From NCBI GenBank assembly GCA_028281525.1, contig JANQJR010000019.1, forward strand, positions 26,027 to 90,026: 64,000 nucleotides of DNA, in the 5' to 3' direction. Positions 17,413 through 27,291 of this stretch are shown piece by piece. How positions within the stretch are numbered: the first letter of the stretch is position 1; the number at the start of each line of letters is the position of its first letter. Both the position numbers and the translations under genes were made by a program. Below the pieces are notes generated by a model. The model had not been told where the DNA came from. It saw nothing but the letters and a program-made list of their open reading frames with translations, and made no database searches. The stretch comes from Magnetovibrio sp. (GTDB taxonomy: Bacteria; Pseudomonadota; Alphaproteobacteria; Rhodospirillales; Magnetovibrionaceae).

Positions 17413-18510
17413 TCAGGCCTCAGCGTCCTTCGGAACCCGCGCGGGCGCGGGCGGTTCGGGCACGGAGAAGCGGACCAGCCAACCGGCCACGAGCCACGCC
17501 AGCCAGCCCCCGGCCAGCCCCGCATAGCCGTCTACGGCGTAATGCCAGCCCAAATGCACCGAGCCGAGCAAGATGACCATGACGTACGCCCCGGAAACCC
17601 AGGTGGCGGCCCTTCCGAATTGGCGCATCAGCAAAAACACCAATAACGCCACGGCGACATGCAGGGACGGCATCGCCGAAATGCCGCCGCCCAAGCCGGC
17701 CTTGCCGGCTTCGTAAAGGCTCCACAGGTAGTCTTGTGCCAAGAAGGCGCGGTTTGCGTAAATTTCGTGGGCTGCATAGAGATACGCCATTTGCTCTGCG
17801 AACGGGTCGGGACCGGGCACCACCTTGGCGTAATAACAAGGCCCCGCGGACGAAAATACGAATGCGCCGAGACTCCCCAACACGGCCCACGCCAACACGA
17901 ACGACAACAAAAAGCGCATGCGCAGTTCGCGTTTGTGGATGCGGAACATCTGCCAATAGACGACGAAAATCATGCCGTGCCAGAAGTTGTAGAGATAGCT
18001 CCAGGCGGATGTGATCAAGGGATGGCCCATCAGCGGCTGCAACAATTCCCACGCATGGTAGTCGCCGTGCAGCCAGCGGTCGAATTCCATCAACGCAGGG
18101 TCCCAGGAAAAGGGTTCGATTTCGGGGATGGAGGTCTTGAACGATGTGAACACGCTGGCGAACAAGGGCAGCAACAGCACCGGCACAAGCGCCGCACCCC
18201 AGCGGTCCGGGGAGAAGATTTCGCTGCCCCGGATGCCGCGCCAAATACCCGCAGGCTTAAAAGGGCGCACGTGCAAGATGTGGAACGCGGCTTCGCCGAA
18301 GATGCGAAACCCCGCCAACATCATCAGCGGCATGGCTGCGCCGATCAGATAATCCTGAAACACCGGCAGCCCCACGAAGCCGTGAGCGGACAGGAATCCC
18401 ACGGCGATGGCTGCGTAACTGAGTACCAGCAGCGCCAGCAAGGCATGATGGCGGACTTCCGATCGTAGGCGTTGGCGCCAGGATAGGGGCGGAGTTTCCG
18501 GCAATGACAA
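17413..18510 (-). CDS. PAP2-superfamily membrane protein
   Basis: A 365-residue polytopic membrane protein with the PAP2 / inositolphosphorylceramide-synthase-type core. The conserved phosphatase motifs are SAMPSLHVA and VHLGWHYAVDGYAG, whose two His and Asp form the active site; the first (KxxxxxxRP) motif is not evident, as in the IPC-synthase-like branch. It lies 15 bases after tadC on the same strand, so it is probably transcribed with the Tad genes, although it is not a standard Tad component. A lipid or undecaprenyl-phosphate substrate is inference. Confidence 0.8.
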   Translation of the reverse strand: MSLPETPPLSWRQRLRSEVRHHALLALLVLSYAAIAVGFLSAHGFVGLPVFQDYLIGAAMPLMMLAGFRIFGEAAFHILHVRPFKPAGIWRGIRGSEIFSPDRWGAALVPVLLLPLFASVFTSFKTSIPEIEPFSWDPALMEFDRWLHGDYHAWELLQPLMGHPLITSAWSYLYNFWHGMIFVVYWQMFRIHKRELRMRFLLSFVLAWAVLGSLGAFVFSSAGPCYYAKVVPGPDPFAEQMAYLYAAHEIYANRAFLAQDYLWSLYEAGKAGLGGGISAMPSLHVAVALLVFLLMRQFGRAATWVSGAYVMVILLGSVHLGWHYAVDGYAGLAGGWLAWLVAGWLVRFSVPEPPAPARVPKDAEA

Positions 18511-18525
18511 GACGGCTGCAGTCTT

Positions 18526-19479
18526 CTACTGGTTCATGATGGAAATGGCGGCGGGGCCGATCACCACCATGAACAGAGGCGGCAGGAAGAATATGATCAT
18601 CGGCACGGTCAGCTTGGCGGGTAGCGACGCGCCTTTCTTTTCCGCGATGGCCATGCGCTCCTGACGGCGTTCCTGGGACAGCACTTTCAAGGCCTGCCCC
18701 ACCGGGGTGCCGTATTTCTCCGACTGCACCAAGGTGGTGGCGAGCGACTTGATCGCCGGCAGGCCGGTACGGTCGGCGAAGTTCATGTACGCCTTGTGCC
18801 GGTCGCCCAGGTACGCGAGTTCGGCGGACGTGATGCCGAATTCCTGGGCGAGCACGGGGGATTTTTCGCCGATTTCTTCGGTGACCTTGTCGAAGGCCCC
18901 TTCGACCGACAGGCCACCTTCGACGCAGATCACCATCAAATCGAGCGCGTCGGCGAAACCCTTGTTCAATTCCACTTGGCGCTTTTGCGCGGAGTTGGTG
19001 ATGTAGACCTTGGGCAGGTAGAAACCGATCGCGCCGCCGACCGCCATCATCAGGACCTTGACCGGGGCGGGGTAGGGGAAGTCCTGCCACAGCGCCGTGA
19101 CAAACAGCGTGGCGACGAACACCGCCGCAGCCATGGCAACACGCGCGAACAGGAAACTGATCAATGCGTTTTGGCTGCGGTAGCCGGCTTGGGACAGGCT
19201 TTCCTTCAGTTCTTTGGATGACAGCGCTTCATCCAGTTTCAGAGCTTTGAGGATTTTCTTCATCAGCTCGGTCTTGCCTTGTTGCTGGCGCTGGCGGATG
19301 GCGGAGCCTTTGGACTGCAACGCATCCAATTGCGCGCGGGACATGTCCGCGCGCGTTTGGGACAGCATCTTCACGCGTTTGGACGAACTGTCGCCTTTGA
19401 GGAAGGGCAGGGCCACGGCCGCAACGGAAACCAGGGCGGCGAGAACGGCGAGCGTGACGATCAGTGTCGGTTCATCCAT
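18526..19479 (-). CDS. tadC: Tad pilus platform protein TadC
   Basis: A 317-residue inner-membrane protein with the type II secretion F domain (GSF), the second of the two platform proteins of the Tad assembly machine. N-terminal hydrophobic segment, then the GSF core around residues 170-285, including ALDLMVICVEGGLSVEGAF and later SLATTLVQSEKYGTPVGQALK, and a C-terminal membrane helix. It starts 10 bases after tadB. Confidence 0.93.
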   Translation of the reverse strand: MDEPTLIVTLAVLAALVSVAAVALPFLKGDSSSKRVKMLSQTRADMSRAQLDALQSKGSAIRQRQQQGKTELMKKILKALKLDEALSSKELKESLSQAGYRSQNALISFLFARVAMAAAVFVATLFVTALWQDFPYPAPVKVLMMAVGGAIGFYLPKVYITNSAQKRQVELNKGFADALDLMVICVEGGLSVEGAFDKVTEEIGEKSPVLAQEFGITSAELAYLGDRHKAYMNFADRTGLPAIKSLATTLVQSEKYGTPVGQALKVLSQERRQERMAIAEKKGASLPAKLTVPMIIFFLPPLFMVVIGPAAISIMNQ

Positions 19480-19489
19480 GGACCTTGCC

Positions 19490-20470
19490 TCACACCTCGA
19501 AGTTGATCATTTGCGCCATGACGAAGACGCCCACGGCCATCATGCCGAGCCCGATGAACACCAAGTGAATGCCTTCGGTGAACAGGGTCGCCACATACGC
19601 CGGGTTGACCAGCGACAGCATGCCCAGCACGAAGAACGGCAAGCTGGCGATGATCGCCGCCGAAGATTTGGCCTCTGAACTGAGCGCCTTGATCTTGTCC
19701 TTCATGCGCTTGCGGTCGCGCAACACGTCGGAAAGGTTCTCCAGCGTGTCGGCCAGATTGCCGCCGGTTTGCTTTTGGATCTGCAAGACGATGGCGAAAA
19801 ATTTGAATTCCGCGGTTGGAATGCGGCGAAGGGCGCGCTCCATGATGTCTTCCAGTGTCATGCCAAGCTTTTGGCCTTCCACGATCATGGTGAATTCTTC
19901 ACCCAGCGGGCCCTCGAACTCACGGGAAATCACCGCCAGGCATTCGCCTACCGGCAGGCCGGAACGGATGCCGCGGGTGATCACGTCGATGGCTTCGGCA
20001 AAATGCTTGGTGAAATCGTTCTGACGCCCGGACGCCATGCGCGCCAGCACCAACTTGGGTAAACCGATGCCCATGGCGACGCCCACGGCGGGAATGGCGA
20101 TGGGGGGCGCGCCGACAATGAAGCCGATAAACAGGCCCGCGATGCCAAGCCCGACGCACACCACGATGAACGACGATACCTCGACCTGCAGGCCGGCTTG
20201 CAAGAGGGCAGAGGAGATCTTTTCGCCCATGCCTTCGTCTTTCTTCTCTTCGCCGAGGCCCTTGAGCTTGTCCTGAATGCGCTTTTGCCGACGGCTTTCG
20301 GCCTTCGCCGACACGTTGCCGGCGTTGGCCAGCGTACCGAACTGTTCGATGCGTTGCTGCAGGCGCACCTTCGGCTTCATGGTGAACGAAACCGCGGCGG
20401 TTACGCCCAACATGATGACGACAATGCCGCCGACGGCGATGGCCAGGATTGTGGTGGTATCAAGTTCCAT
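19490..20470 (-). CDS. tadB: Tad pilus platform protein TadB
   Basis: A 326-residue inner-membrane GSF-domain protein, first of the two platform proteins. GSF landmarks are EAIDVITRGIRSGLPVGECL and FKFFAIVLQIQKQTGGNLADTL. The ATG at 20470 overlaps the tadA stop by one base (TAATG), indicating translational coupling with the ATPase; a longer upstream frame would run inside tadA and has no family similarity. Confidence 0.93.
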   Translation of the reverse strand: MELDTTTILAIAVGGIVVIMLGVTAAVSFTMKPKVRLQQRIEQFGTLANAGNVSAKAESRRQKRIQDKLKGLGEEKKDEGMGEKISSALLQAGLQVEVSSFIVVCVGLGIAGLFIGFIVGAPPIAIPAVGVAMGIGLPKLVLARMASGRQNDFTKHFAEAIDVITRGIRSGLPVGECLAVISREFEGPLGEEFTMIVEGQKLGMTLEDIMERALRRIPTAEFKFFAIVLQIQKQTGGNLADTLENLSDVLRDRKRMKDKIKALSSEAKSSAAIIASLPFFVLGMLSLVNPAYVATLFTEGIHLVFIGLGMMAVGVFVMAQMINFEV

Positions 20471-21948
20471 TAAGCCCCCGTGAACTGCAGGGCTTCGGCG
20501 AGCTTCGCTTCCAGTCCATAGTAGCGCGCTTTGTCCCAGAAGCTGGGGCGCATGCCCGTGAATTTGTGCCGCCCGACCAGTTTGCCGCTGGCGTCTTCGC
20601 CTTCGATCTCGTAAACGCAAATGTCTTGTAAGGTGACGACTTCGCCTTCCATGCCGACCACTTCGGTCAGATGGGTGATTTTACGCGAACCGTCGCGCAG
20701 GCGCGCCGCCTGGACGATGACGTTGACCGCGCCTGAGATTTGTTCGCGCATGGCCTTGGACGGCAGATTGTAGCCGCCCATCATGATCATGTTTTCGACA
20801 CGCGAAATGGCCTCGCGCGGGTTGTTGGCGTGAACCGTTCCCATGGAGCCGTCGTGTCCGGTGTTCATGGCTTGCAGCAAATCGAACGCTTCGGGTCCGC
20901 GCACTTCACCCACGATGATGCGTTCAGGGCGCATGCGCAGACAGTTTTTGACCAGATCGCGCATGGTGATTTCGCCCTTGCCTTCCAAGTTGGGCGGGCG
21001 GGTTTCCAGGCGCACCACGTGGGGCTGTTGCAGTTGCAACTCGGCAGAGTCCTCGCAGGTGATGATGCGCTCATCCGGATCGATGTGGCCGGTCATGCAA
21101 TTGAGTAAGGTGGTTTTGCCTGAACCGGTGCCGCCGGAAATCAAGGTGTTCAAGCGGATCGCGGAGATGACCTCCAGGACCTGCTTGAGTTCCGGCGTGA
21201 TGGAGCCGAAGTTGAGCAGGTCGTCCAGCGTCAACTTATCCTTCTTGAACTTACGGATGGTGAGCGCGGTGCCGTCGATGGCGAGCGGCGGGGCGATGAC
21301 GTTGACGCGCGAGCCGTCGGCCAGGCGCGCGTCGCAAATCGGGCTGGCTTCGTCGACGCGACGTCCCACGGCGGACACGATGCGTTGGCAGATGTTCATC
21401 AATTGCGCTTGGTCGCGGAATGAGACCTCGGTCTTTTCCATTTTGCCGCCGACTTCGATGTAGCAAACGTCGGGGCCGTTGACCATCAGGTCGGCGATGT
21501 CGTCGCGCACCAGCAACGGCTCCAAGGGGCCGAGGCCAAGGATGTCATTGCAGATGTCTTGAATGACGGTTTGTTGTTCCTGAATGGACAGCACCAACCC
21601 CCGCATGGAGATGATTTCGCTGACCATGTCGTTGATTTCCTCGCGCACCTGTTCCGCCGTGAGCGAGCTGAGCTCCGCCAGGTCGACGGCTTCCATCAGG
21701 TCGTTGAAGACGTTGACCTTGACCTCGTCGAGCTTTTCCTTGGCTTCGTTGCTCAAGGGTGCGTCGGCCTTGCTTTTGGGTTCCGCCGTCGGCGCGGAGG
21801 GCGGCGCGGCTTCGACGGGCTGGTCGTCTTCGGCGGGCTTGTCCGCCGTGGGTGCTGGCGCTGGCTTGTCTTTGGCCTTGTCCGTATCACCGAAGGGTTT
21901 CGGTGACGGAGTTGCGCCGGGTGTTGCTGTGCCGCGTCGTCCAAACAT
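20470..21948 (-). CDS. cpaF: Tad pilus assembly ATPase CpaF/TadA
   Basis: A 492-residue secretion ATPase that powers pilus extension (and retraction in Caulobacter). A low-complexity Ala/Pro/Lys-rich N-terminus (about residues 10-65) precedes the VirB11-like core. Walker A is SGGTGSGKTTLLN near residue 268-280, with an Asp box (ITCEDSAELQL), Walker B-like RIIVGEVRGPEAFD and His box (GHDGSMGTVHANNP). Followed directly by tadB. Confidence 0.95.
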   Translation of the reverse strand: MFGRRGTATPGATPSPKPFGDTDKAKDKPAPAPTADKPAEDDQPVEAAPPSAPTAEPKSKADAPLSNEAKEKLDEVKVNVFNDLMEAVDLAELSSLTAEQVREEINDMVSEIISMRGLVLSIQEQQTVIQDICNDILGLGPLEPLLVRDDIADLMVNGPDVCYIEVGGKMEKTEVSFRDQAQLMNICQRIVSAVGRRVDEASPICDARLADGSRVNVIAPPLAIDGTALTIRKFKKDKLTLDDLLNFGSITPELKQVLEVISAIRLNTLISGGTGSGKTTLLNCMTGHIDPDERIITCEDSAELQLQQPHVVRLETRPPNLEGKGEITMRDLVKNCLRMRPERIIVGEVRGPEAFDLLQAMNTGHDGSMGTVHANNPREAISRVENMIMMGGYNLPSKAMREQISGAVNVIVQAARLRDGSRKITHLTEVVGMEGEVVTLQDICVYEIEGEDASGKLVGRHKFTGMRPSFWDKARYYGLEAKLAEALQFTGA

Positions 21949-22017
21949 GATGCCGAGTTGTTCTTTGCTTCTGGTTGCCGTCCCTCAAGGACAGGTATCT
22001 ATCTTAAGGATTTGGCC

Positions 22018-23241
22018 TCATTTCTTGAAGAGGGAAGCCAAAAGCCCGCCGCCGGTTTTTTCCTTCGCCAATTGCGACGCGCTTTCCTTGCCGCTGACCA
22101 TTTTCGCCAGCGTTTCGATGCAGTGTGCCGCGTCCGATTTTTTCGCGACTTTTTTGAGCATTTCGCCGTTGTTCATGGCTGTGGCGAAGGCGTCACCGTC
22201 GAACGGAATGCTCAAGGCCGGGGCCATGCCCAAGACGTCATTGAACTCCTTTTCGGTGAGCGCGCCTTGTTTCAGTTCTCCGACGCGATTCAGGATCACG
22301 CGGGTCGGTGCCTCCAGCCCGCGGTTGGGGGCCAGGAATTCGACCAGGTTCTTGCCGTCGCGGAGGTTGTAGAGATCCGGTATGCCGACGATAACTGTGT
22401 CGTCGGCGTCGACCACCATGTCCTGGACCCAGGCGTTCCACATGTGCGGGATGTCCAGGATCACGTAGCTGGCCATTTGCTTGACGATGTTGAGTACGGC
22501 TTCCAGAGCATGCGGGGTGATTTCGATCCCGCTGTTCAAATTGCCCGGCGCGCACAGCAGCGACACATTCTTTCCGCCCGACTCCATGAACCGCGTCAGC
22601 ATCATTTCGTCGATGGAACCCGCCTGGGCGATGGCGTCGGCGATGGTTTGATTGGGTTGTAGGTTGTAACTGAGCGCGGCCGTGCCATAAGGGATGTCGA
22701 GATCGACGATGATCACGTCTTCGTCGTACAACTCCGCCAGTTCAGAGGCGACGTTGTGCGCCAGCACGGAGCTGCCGACCCCGCCACGCATACCGGTAAA
22801 TGCGATGGTGCGGCTTTTGGCCTTCATCGACTTGTCGGCGAACGCATCGAGGATCGCGGTCTTCAGTTCTTCGCCCGACACGGTGCGCAGAAAATACTGG
22901 CTGACGCCTTGTTCGAGCAGGGTTTTGAACAGGTTGATATCGTTCTCCGCGCCGATCAGAACCACCCGGGTGCCCGGTTGGCACACATCGGCCAGCGCGT
23001 TCAACTCGTTGAACAACGCGTCGTCTTCGGCGGTGGTTTCGATGATGAGCAGTTCCGGCGTGGAGCGTTGCGATAGAAACTCCAGCGCCGCCTGCATGCC
23101 GCCGTCTTGCACCGCCACGCTGGAGCGCAGGAACAGCCGGTCTTGCGTAAGGGAATTCACCGCTTCCCGCACAGCGTCGGTCAAGACGAATGCACCGATG
23201 TTGATTCTCAGAATCAAAAGGGCCTCCCCTCGTCCTTGCAA
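22018..23241 (-). CDS. cpaE: Pilus localisation protein CpaE/TadZ
   Basis: A 407-residue protein with an N-terminal receiver-like domain (about 1-135) and a MinD/ParA-type ATPase domain, which places the Tad machine at the cell pole. The deviant Walker A region reads GMRGGVGSSVLAHNVA, lacking the usual Lys, as in many TadZ/CpaE proteins; the following switch has IIVDLDIPYGT. It is in the cpaB-tadC transcription unit. Confidence 0.92.
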   Translation of the reverse strand: MQGRGEALLILRINIGAFVLTDAVREAVNSLTQDRLFLRSSVAVQDGGMQAALEFLSQRSTPELLIIETTAEDDALFNELNALADVCQPGTRVVLIGAENDINLFKTLLEQGVSQYFLRTVSGEELKTAILDAFADKSMKAKSRTIAFTGMRGGVGSSVLAHNVASELAELYDEDVIIVDLDIPYGTAALSYNLQPNQTIADAIAQAGSIDEMMLTRFMESGGKNVSLLCAPGNLNSGIEITPHALEAVLNIVKQMASYVILDIPHMWNAWVQDMVVDADDTVIVGIPDLYNLRDGKNLVEFLAPNRGLEAPTRVILNRVGELKQGALTEKEFNDVLGMAPALSIPFDGDAFATAMNNGEMLKKVAKKSDAAHCIETLAKMVSGKESASQLAKEKTGGGLLASLFKK

Positions 23242-23294
23242 CGACGCCTCATCCTATACGGATGCAATTTCGCGAAGCCTTGGTCCATGATCAA

Positions 23295-23924
23295 TTACTC
23301 TTCAATAAAGCTTTCGTATTGTGCGCCGCCTTGATGGTTGAAGATGCCGGTGTCCGATCGGCTGGCGTTGCCGCCGCCCACGGGTTTGGCTTGCATCAGA
23401 TCTCCCGGGTTGGCGGTCATTTGGCCGATGTTGCGTTGCATCGCGCAGCCATAGTTGGAGTGGGGTGCGTTGTCTGGGAGCCAGGATGGGCGCGAGCTCC
23501 AATCACCGCACTCCGGAGCAACCACTTTGTTGGCGGTGAACCCCAGAATGGCGTTCGGCGCTTTGATGGTGGTTTCCGTGACGATGGTGAATTCACCGGC
23601 ACGCAGGCCATTGGCGATCAAGACATCGCGGATGCGCTCCGGCTGGGTGCTTTCTACCATGATCGGGGCGCGGCCGCGGGTCACGAAATCGCGCAGAAAG
23701 TTGCGGAATTTAGCGCTGTCCTTGGCGCTCAATTCAACGCCTTCGAACGGCACGCTCACGCTCACGGACACAGGCTCGCTGGCGACCTGGATGGGGTGGT
23801 TCTGGCGGTAGTCCAGATTTTCCGGCTTTGGCGCCGTCGAGGTTTTGGCGCATGCCGCGACGCTGGCGCACAGCAAACCGGCAAGGACAAGGCGGCTGAC
23901 GATGGAGGCTGAGGTCATGCTCAT
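23295..23924 (-). CDS. cpaD: Pilus lipoprotein CpaD
   Basis: A 209-residue outer-membrane-associated lipoprotein of the Tad system. The signal peptide ends in a VAAC lipobox with Cys25. The C-terminal half has the CpaD pattern: SNYGCAMQRNIGQMTANPGDL followed by a variable tail. It is thought to assist the CpaC secretin. Its start lies six bases after the cpaC stop. Confidence 0.92.
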   Translation of the reverse strand: MSMTSASIVSRLVLAGLLCASVAACAKTSTAPKPENLDYRQNHPIQVASEPVSVSVSVPFEGVELSAKDSAKFRNFLRDFVTRGRAPIMVESTQPERIRDVLIANGLRAGEFTIVTETTIKAPNAILGFTANKVVAPECGDWSSRPSWLPDNAPHSNYGCAMQRNIGQMTANPGDLMQAKPVGGGNASRSDTGIFNHQGGAQYESFIEE

Positions 23925-23930
23925 GATCGC

Positions 23931-25382
23931 TTACTCCATGATGTAACCGTACGGGCCCGCCAGCGGTGTGGCGTAAGGCGGTAGCGGGGTGTGGGCGTAA
24001 CGGCTGTGCAGGTGGCCCAACAGGTACATATCGAAATCGCTAGCCGCGGCGAAGCCGTCGCTCGGCAAGGCGAGGCGTGCGTCGTTGCCGACCGGATCCG
24101 CCAGATAGGCGGTCACGGTGATGATCAGTTCGGTTTCTTCGTTTTGGAACTGTTCGCTGCGGAACAGCGCGCCCAGGATCGGCACGTCCTTCAGGCCCGG
24201 GATGCCGTCGATGGTGGTGCTGAGATCGTTTTGGATCAAGCCTGCCAACATCACGGAGCCGCCTGACGGCAGGTCGACGATGGTTTCCGTGCGCTTTTGC
24301 GACAGGCCGGGAATGTTACCGACAGCGATGGTGGTGTCACGGTCCGATACTTCGGCGTAGATGTGCAAGCTGATTTGTCCGTCGTCGAGCACGGTTGGCC
24401 TGAACTTCAATTGGACGCCGAAGGGGGTCTGCTCATAGGTGATCGTGCCGTTTTCGTCGATCGCCGCGGGCATGGGAAAAGAGCCGCCCGCCAGGAACGA
24501 CGCGGTCTCACCGGAAATCGCGGTGAGTGACGGCTCTGCCAGGGTCTTGGCCAAGCCGTTCTGTTCCAGGACGCGATAAGTGATGGCGCCGATGCCGTCG
24601 ATGGATGGGGCGATGTTGCCGGTGGCGAACGCCGTGGCGACGGCAGTCGAGGCATAAGCCGGCGAGATCGTCATCGTGCTGGAGTGGCCGAAGTTTACTG
24701 TAGCGGTGAAATCGAAGCCTAAGTTCTTGATCGCGGAGCGTTTGATTTCGGATACACGGGCCTGAATGATGACTTGGCGCGAGCCCAAAATTTCCAGGTT
24801 GTTGACGATATCCAGATTGTCCGGCACGAAGCGCCGCGCAATGTTGACGGCTTGCGCCGACACGCCGGCGGAGCGGACGAAACCGTTGAGGAACACGCCG
24901 TTGCGTTGCGACGACACCTGGATCTTTTCTTTCGCCATGACTTCTTTGAATGCCGCGCGGATGCCCGCGACATCGACGTCGACTTGGATGTCGCCTTGGA
25001 ACTGGATGTTGCCGTCGATGTCTTCGAAGATCACAGAGGTCGATCCGACGCCACGGGCAAGGATGTAGACGTGCGTGCGTGCACCGTCTTCGGGCAAGAT
25101 GATATCGGCGATCTCCGGATTCGCGACGATGACATTGCGCACTTCGGACGGCAGACGCACGGAAACGACCTTGTTCAAGGGCACGCGCACAAGCTCCGAC
25201 GTCTCGTGCATCAGCCACTCGGGCTTGGCGGCTTGCGACGATGGGGCGGGCATGGGGGCGCCGATCGTCGGACTGGCGGCGCTGACGTCCCGGCCCGGAA
25301 CTTGTTGGGCGAAGGCCGAGCCCGCCAGCAGCGCCAAGGCGCTGAGCGTACCGGCAAGGAACGGGACCCGGATCTTTGTCAT
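23931..25382 (-). CDS. cpaC: Tad secretin CpaC/RcpA
   Basis: A 483-residue outer-membrane secretin through which the Flp pilus exits. It has a signal peptide (about residues 1-25, SAFAQQ), an N-terminal pilus-secretin domain (RVPLNKVVSVRLPSEVRNVIVANPEIADI), a BON-like region, and the secretin core with LAEPSLTAISGETASFLAGG and the GIPGLKDVPILGALFRS stretch near the end. The start overlaps the cpaB stop by four bases. Confidence 0.95.
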   Translation of the reverse strand: MTKIRVPFLAGTLSALALLAGSAFAQQVPGRDVSAASPTIGAPMPAPSSQAAKPEWLMHETSELVRVPLNKVVSVRLPSEVRNVIVANPEIADIILPEDGARTHVYILARGVGSTSVIFEDIDGNIQFQGDIQVDVDVAGIRAAFKEVMAKEKIQVSSQRNGVFLNGFVRSAGVSAQAVNIARRFVPDNLDIVNNLEILGSRQVIIQARVSEIKRSAIKNLGFDFTATVNFGHSSTMTISPAYASTAVATAFATGNIAPSIDGIGAITYRVLEQNGLAKTLAEPSLTAISGETASFLAGGSFPMPAAIDENGTITYEQTPFGVQLKFRPTVLDDGQISLHIYAEVSDRDTTIAVGNIPGLSQKRTETIVDLPSGGSVMLAGLIQNDLSTTIDGIPGLKDVPILGALFRSEQFQNEETELIITVTAYLADPVGNDARLALPSDGFAAASDFDMYLLGHLHSRYAHTPLPPYATPLAGPYGYIME

Positions 25383-26524
25383 TCGCCGTAGTCCTCCGTC
25401 CCGTCGTCCAAGACGTCGTCGACCTCGTCGGCCGCGTCGCCCAAATCGCCCAAGCCGTCTTCTGCTTGTGCGGCTGCCGTGGCGCCGGCGCCCCGGTAAA
25501 CGGTGATTTTTCGCCGTGTGGGTGCAGCCGTCGATCGCGGTGCGCTAGGCTGTCCCAGAGCAGGGGCTTTTGCGGCAGGTCTCGGTTTGAAGATCGGCGC
25601 AGGTTCGTCGTTTATGGCATCGCTGCCCATGGCGTCGTCATATTCGTCGGACGTCTGGTAGTCGCCCCGGGGGCGCACGTCACCGCCAAATCCCCGGTAA
25701 CCACCATCCTCGCCAGCAATCAATTTGTCGAAGGAACTCAGCAGCGGGCTCACCTCCACATCCGTGGTGAACGGACGGCCAGTGCGCGGCTCTCCCTCTT
25801 CGGCAGCGCGCAGAGACAGGGACAATTTGCCCATGTTCTTGGCGGTATTGATGATTTCCGCTTGCTTGGGCGTCACTTCCAACAGCACGGTCTTGGACAC
25901 CATTGCACCGGTTTCAAATTCGTCAACTTTTTGGTCGACGGCGAGGACACGCAAGTCTTCCAAGATGGTTTCGCTGGTGTATTCCAGCGCGATGATGCTT
26001 TCCGGCTCTTCACCGGCATGCTGTTCCATGGCGCGGCGCACCATTTTATGGGTCAAAACCATGTCCACCCGGTCGCCGGGCAGTACAAAGCCGCCGGCGG
26101 AGACTTCGGCGCTGGACTTCACCGCAATGGCGCGCATGCCAGGGGCGAGGGAGCCGGGCAGGAACCCGGGGTCGCCGCTTTTGTAAAGTTTGGCTTTTGT
26201 GATGGGTTCGCCCTTGAGGATGCCGAAACGGGTGACGTGCTTTTCGTCGACGAGTTTCTGCAACGGATTGTCGCCCTTGCGCCGGACCAGGAACTCTTCC
26301 TGGATGGCGTCTTCGGGCCAGGGCTGCCACTCGATGTTTTTGGCGTTGATCACGGTGCCGGTGGGCATGTCGGCCCCGGCCACCATCACGCTGGTGGTGG
26401 GCGCTTTGGGGATCATGGCGGCGAACTCGGCCTCTTGCGAGGTCAAATAGCTGCGCAGAAGATACGCCGTGCCGCCGGCCAGGATCACAGCGGCGAAAAC
26501 CAAGCCTATGACCACAACTCTCAT
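25379..26524 (-). CDS. cpaB: Pilus assembly protein CpaB/RcpC
   Basis: A 381-residue membrane-anchored periplasmic protein. One N-terminal membrane helix (about 1-22), then a SAF domain (VMVAGADMPTGTVINAKNIEW) and the RcpC/CpaB domain (IAVKSSAEVSAGGFVLPGDRVDM). The C-terminal 100 residues are a long Pro/Ala/Asp-rich tail ending in acidic repeats. First gene of the seven-gene cpaB-tadC unit; its promoter should lie in 26525-26889. Confidence 0.93.
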   Translation of the reverse strand: MRVVVIGLVFAAVILAGGTAYLLRSYLTSQEAEFAAMIPKAPTTSVMVAGADMPTGTVINAKNIEWQPWPEDAIQEEFLVRRKGDNPLQKLVDEKHVTRFGILKGEPITKAKLYKSGDPGFLPGSLAPGMRAIAVKSSAEVSAGGFVLPGDRVDMVLTHKMVRRAMEQHAGEEPESIIALEYTSETILEDLRVLAVDQKVDEFETGAMVSKTVLLEVTPKQAEIINTAKNMGKLSLSLRAAEEGEPRTGRPFTTDVEVSPLLSSFDKLIAGEDGGYRGFGGDVRPRGDYQTSDEYDDAMGSDAINDEPAPIFKPRPAAKAPALGQPSAPRSTAAPTRRKITVYRGAGATAAAQAEDGLGDLGDAADEVDDVLDDGTEDYGE

Positions 26525-26889
26525 GACGGCACGAAGCTCCCGAGAACAGAATGACGGGTGCGCAGCACAAGCTCAGACAAGACCTCGGCGCTTGCGCATA
26601 CGATCATGCTCGTGCGCGGTGCCGGCGTCTTTTTCAGGTGCGAATCGTGCAAACAGACCCCCAAACAGCCTCCCTCGTAAGCGGCGTGCGGATTTGGCCG
26701 GTCTCGGCGGCCGTTTTTGGCAAAAGTTCTTTTGCTTTCAGAGTATAACACCGCACAACTCCCGTACAACCGCAACTTCGCGGCCAAATTATTTCCGCGA
26801 TCCCGAGCCGCCACTGCTATCTTGCGAAAATGATGTAAATTTCATGTTAAAGTCATACAAGTGATTCGCAAGGGCGGAGCGTGAATTTC
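26525..26889. other. Divergent promoter region between cpaB and the DUF6166 gene
   Basis: About 365 bases that must drive the cpaB-C-D-E-F-tadB-tadC unit on the minus strand and the DUF6166 gene on the plus strand. A partial direct repeat, AATTTCATGT, occurs at about 26829 and 26884. I find no GTGA-N6-TCAC site here, in contrast to the other Tad units. No credible reading frame. Confidence 0.45.
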
Positions 26890-27234
26890 ATGTCAACTTA
26901 CAAAGGCGTGCGCAGCGGGGAAGTGACCAGCGTCACTGTTGATGACGTACCGCTGCAGCCGCGTCTCGATCTGCGCGCCCTGTCCACGGACGGATATGAA
27001 TGGGGCTATGTGGGCAGCGGTCCCTATCAATTGGCTTTGGATATTCTGGCTCACGAGTTGGGTGAGCGGCGGGCGCTGGCCAATTACCGCTCCTTCTGCG
27101 AGAACACCATCGCGCGTTTGAGAACCGATAAGTGGGTCTTGGAAGGCGACCAGATCGAGCTGTCCCTGCAGGGGGTTGTCGAGGTCGATATGACCCTGGA
27201 GGAGCTTCTCAATAAAGTTCGCGGAACAAAATAA
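26890..27234 (+). CDS. DUF6166 family protein
   Basis: A 114-residue protein of the DUF6166 type. The family block is GYEWGYVGSGPYQLALDILAH followed by an acidic, helix-rich middle and a short strand before the C-terminus. No known function, no signal peptide, no membrane segment. GGAG lies 11 bases before the ATG at 26890; a GTG at 26881 is also in frame. It is divergent from cpaB. Confidence 0.7.
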   Translation: MSTYKGVRSGEVTSVTVDDVPLQPRLDLRALSTDGYEWGYVGSGPYQLALDILAHELGERRALANYRSFCENTIARLRTDKWVLEGDQIELSLQGVVEVDMTLEELLNKVRGTK

Positions 27235-27291
27235 ATATTTTTATACCAATAATTTGTGATTAAAACCTAACCTTATAAATTAGGTCTGGGT

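Noticed and set aside
26923..26936. A further GTGA-N6-TCAC core inside the DUF6166 coding sequence
   Set aside because: It lies in coding sequence, with codon use that explains it, so it is likely a chance match and is not counted as an operator.
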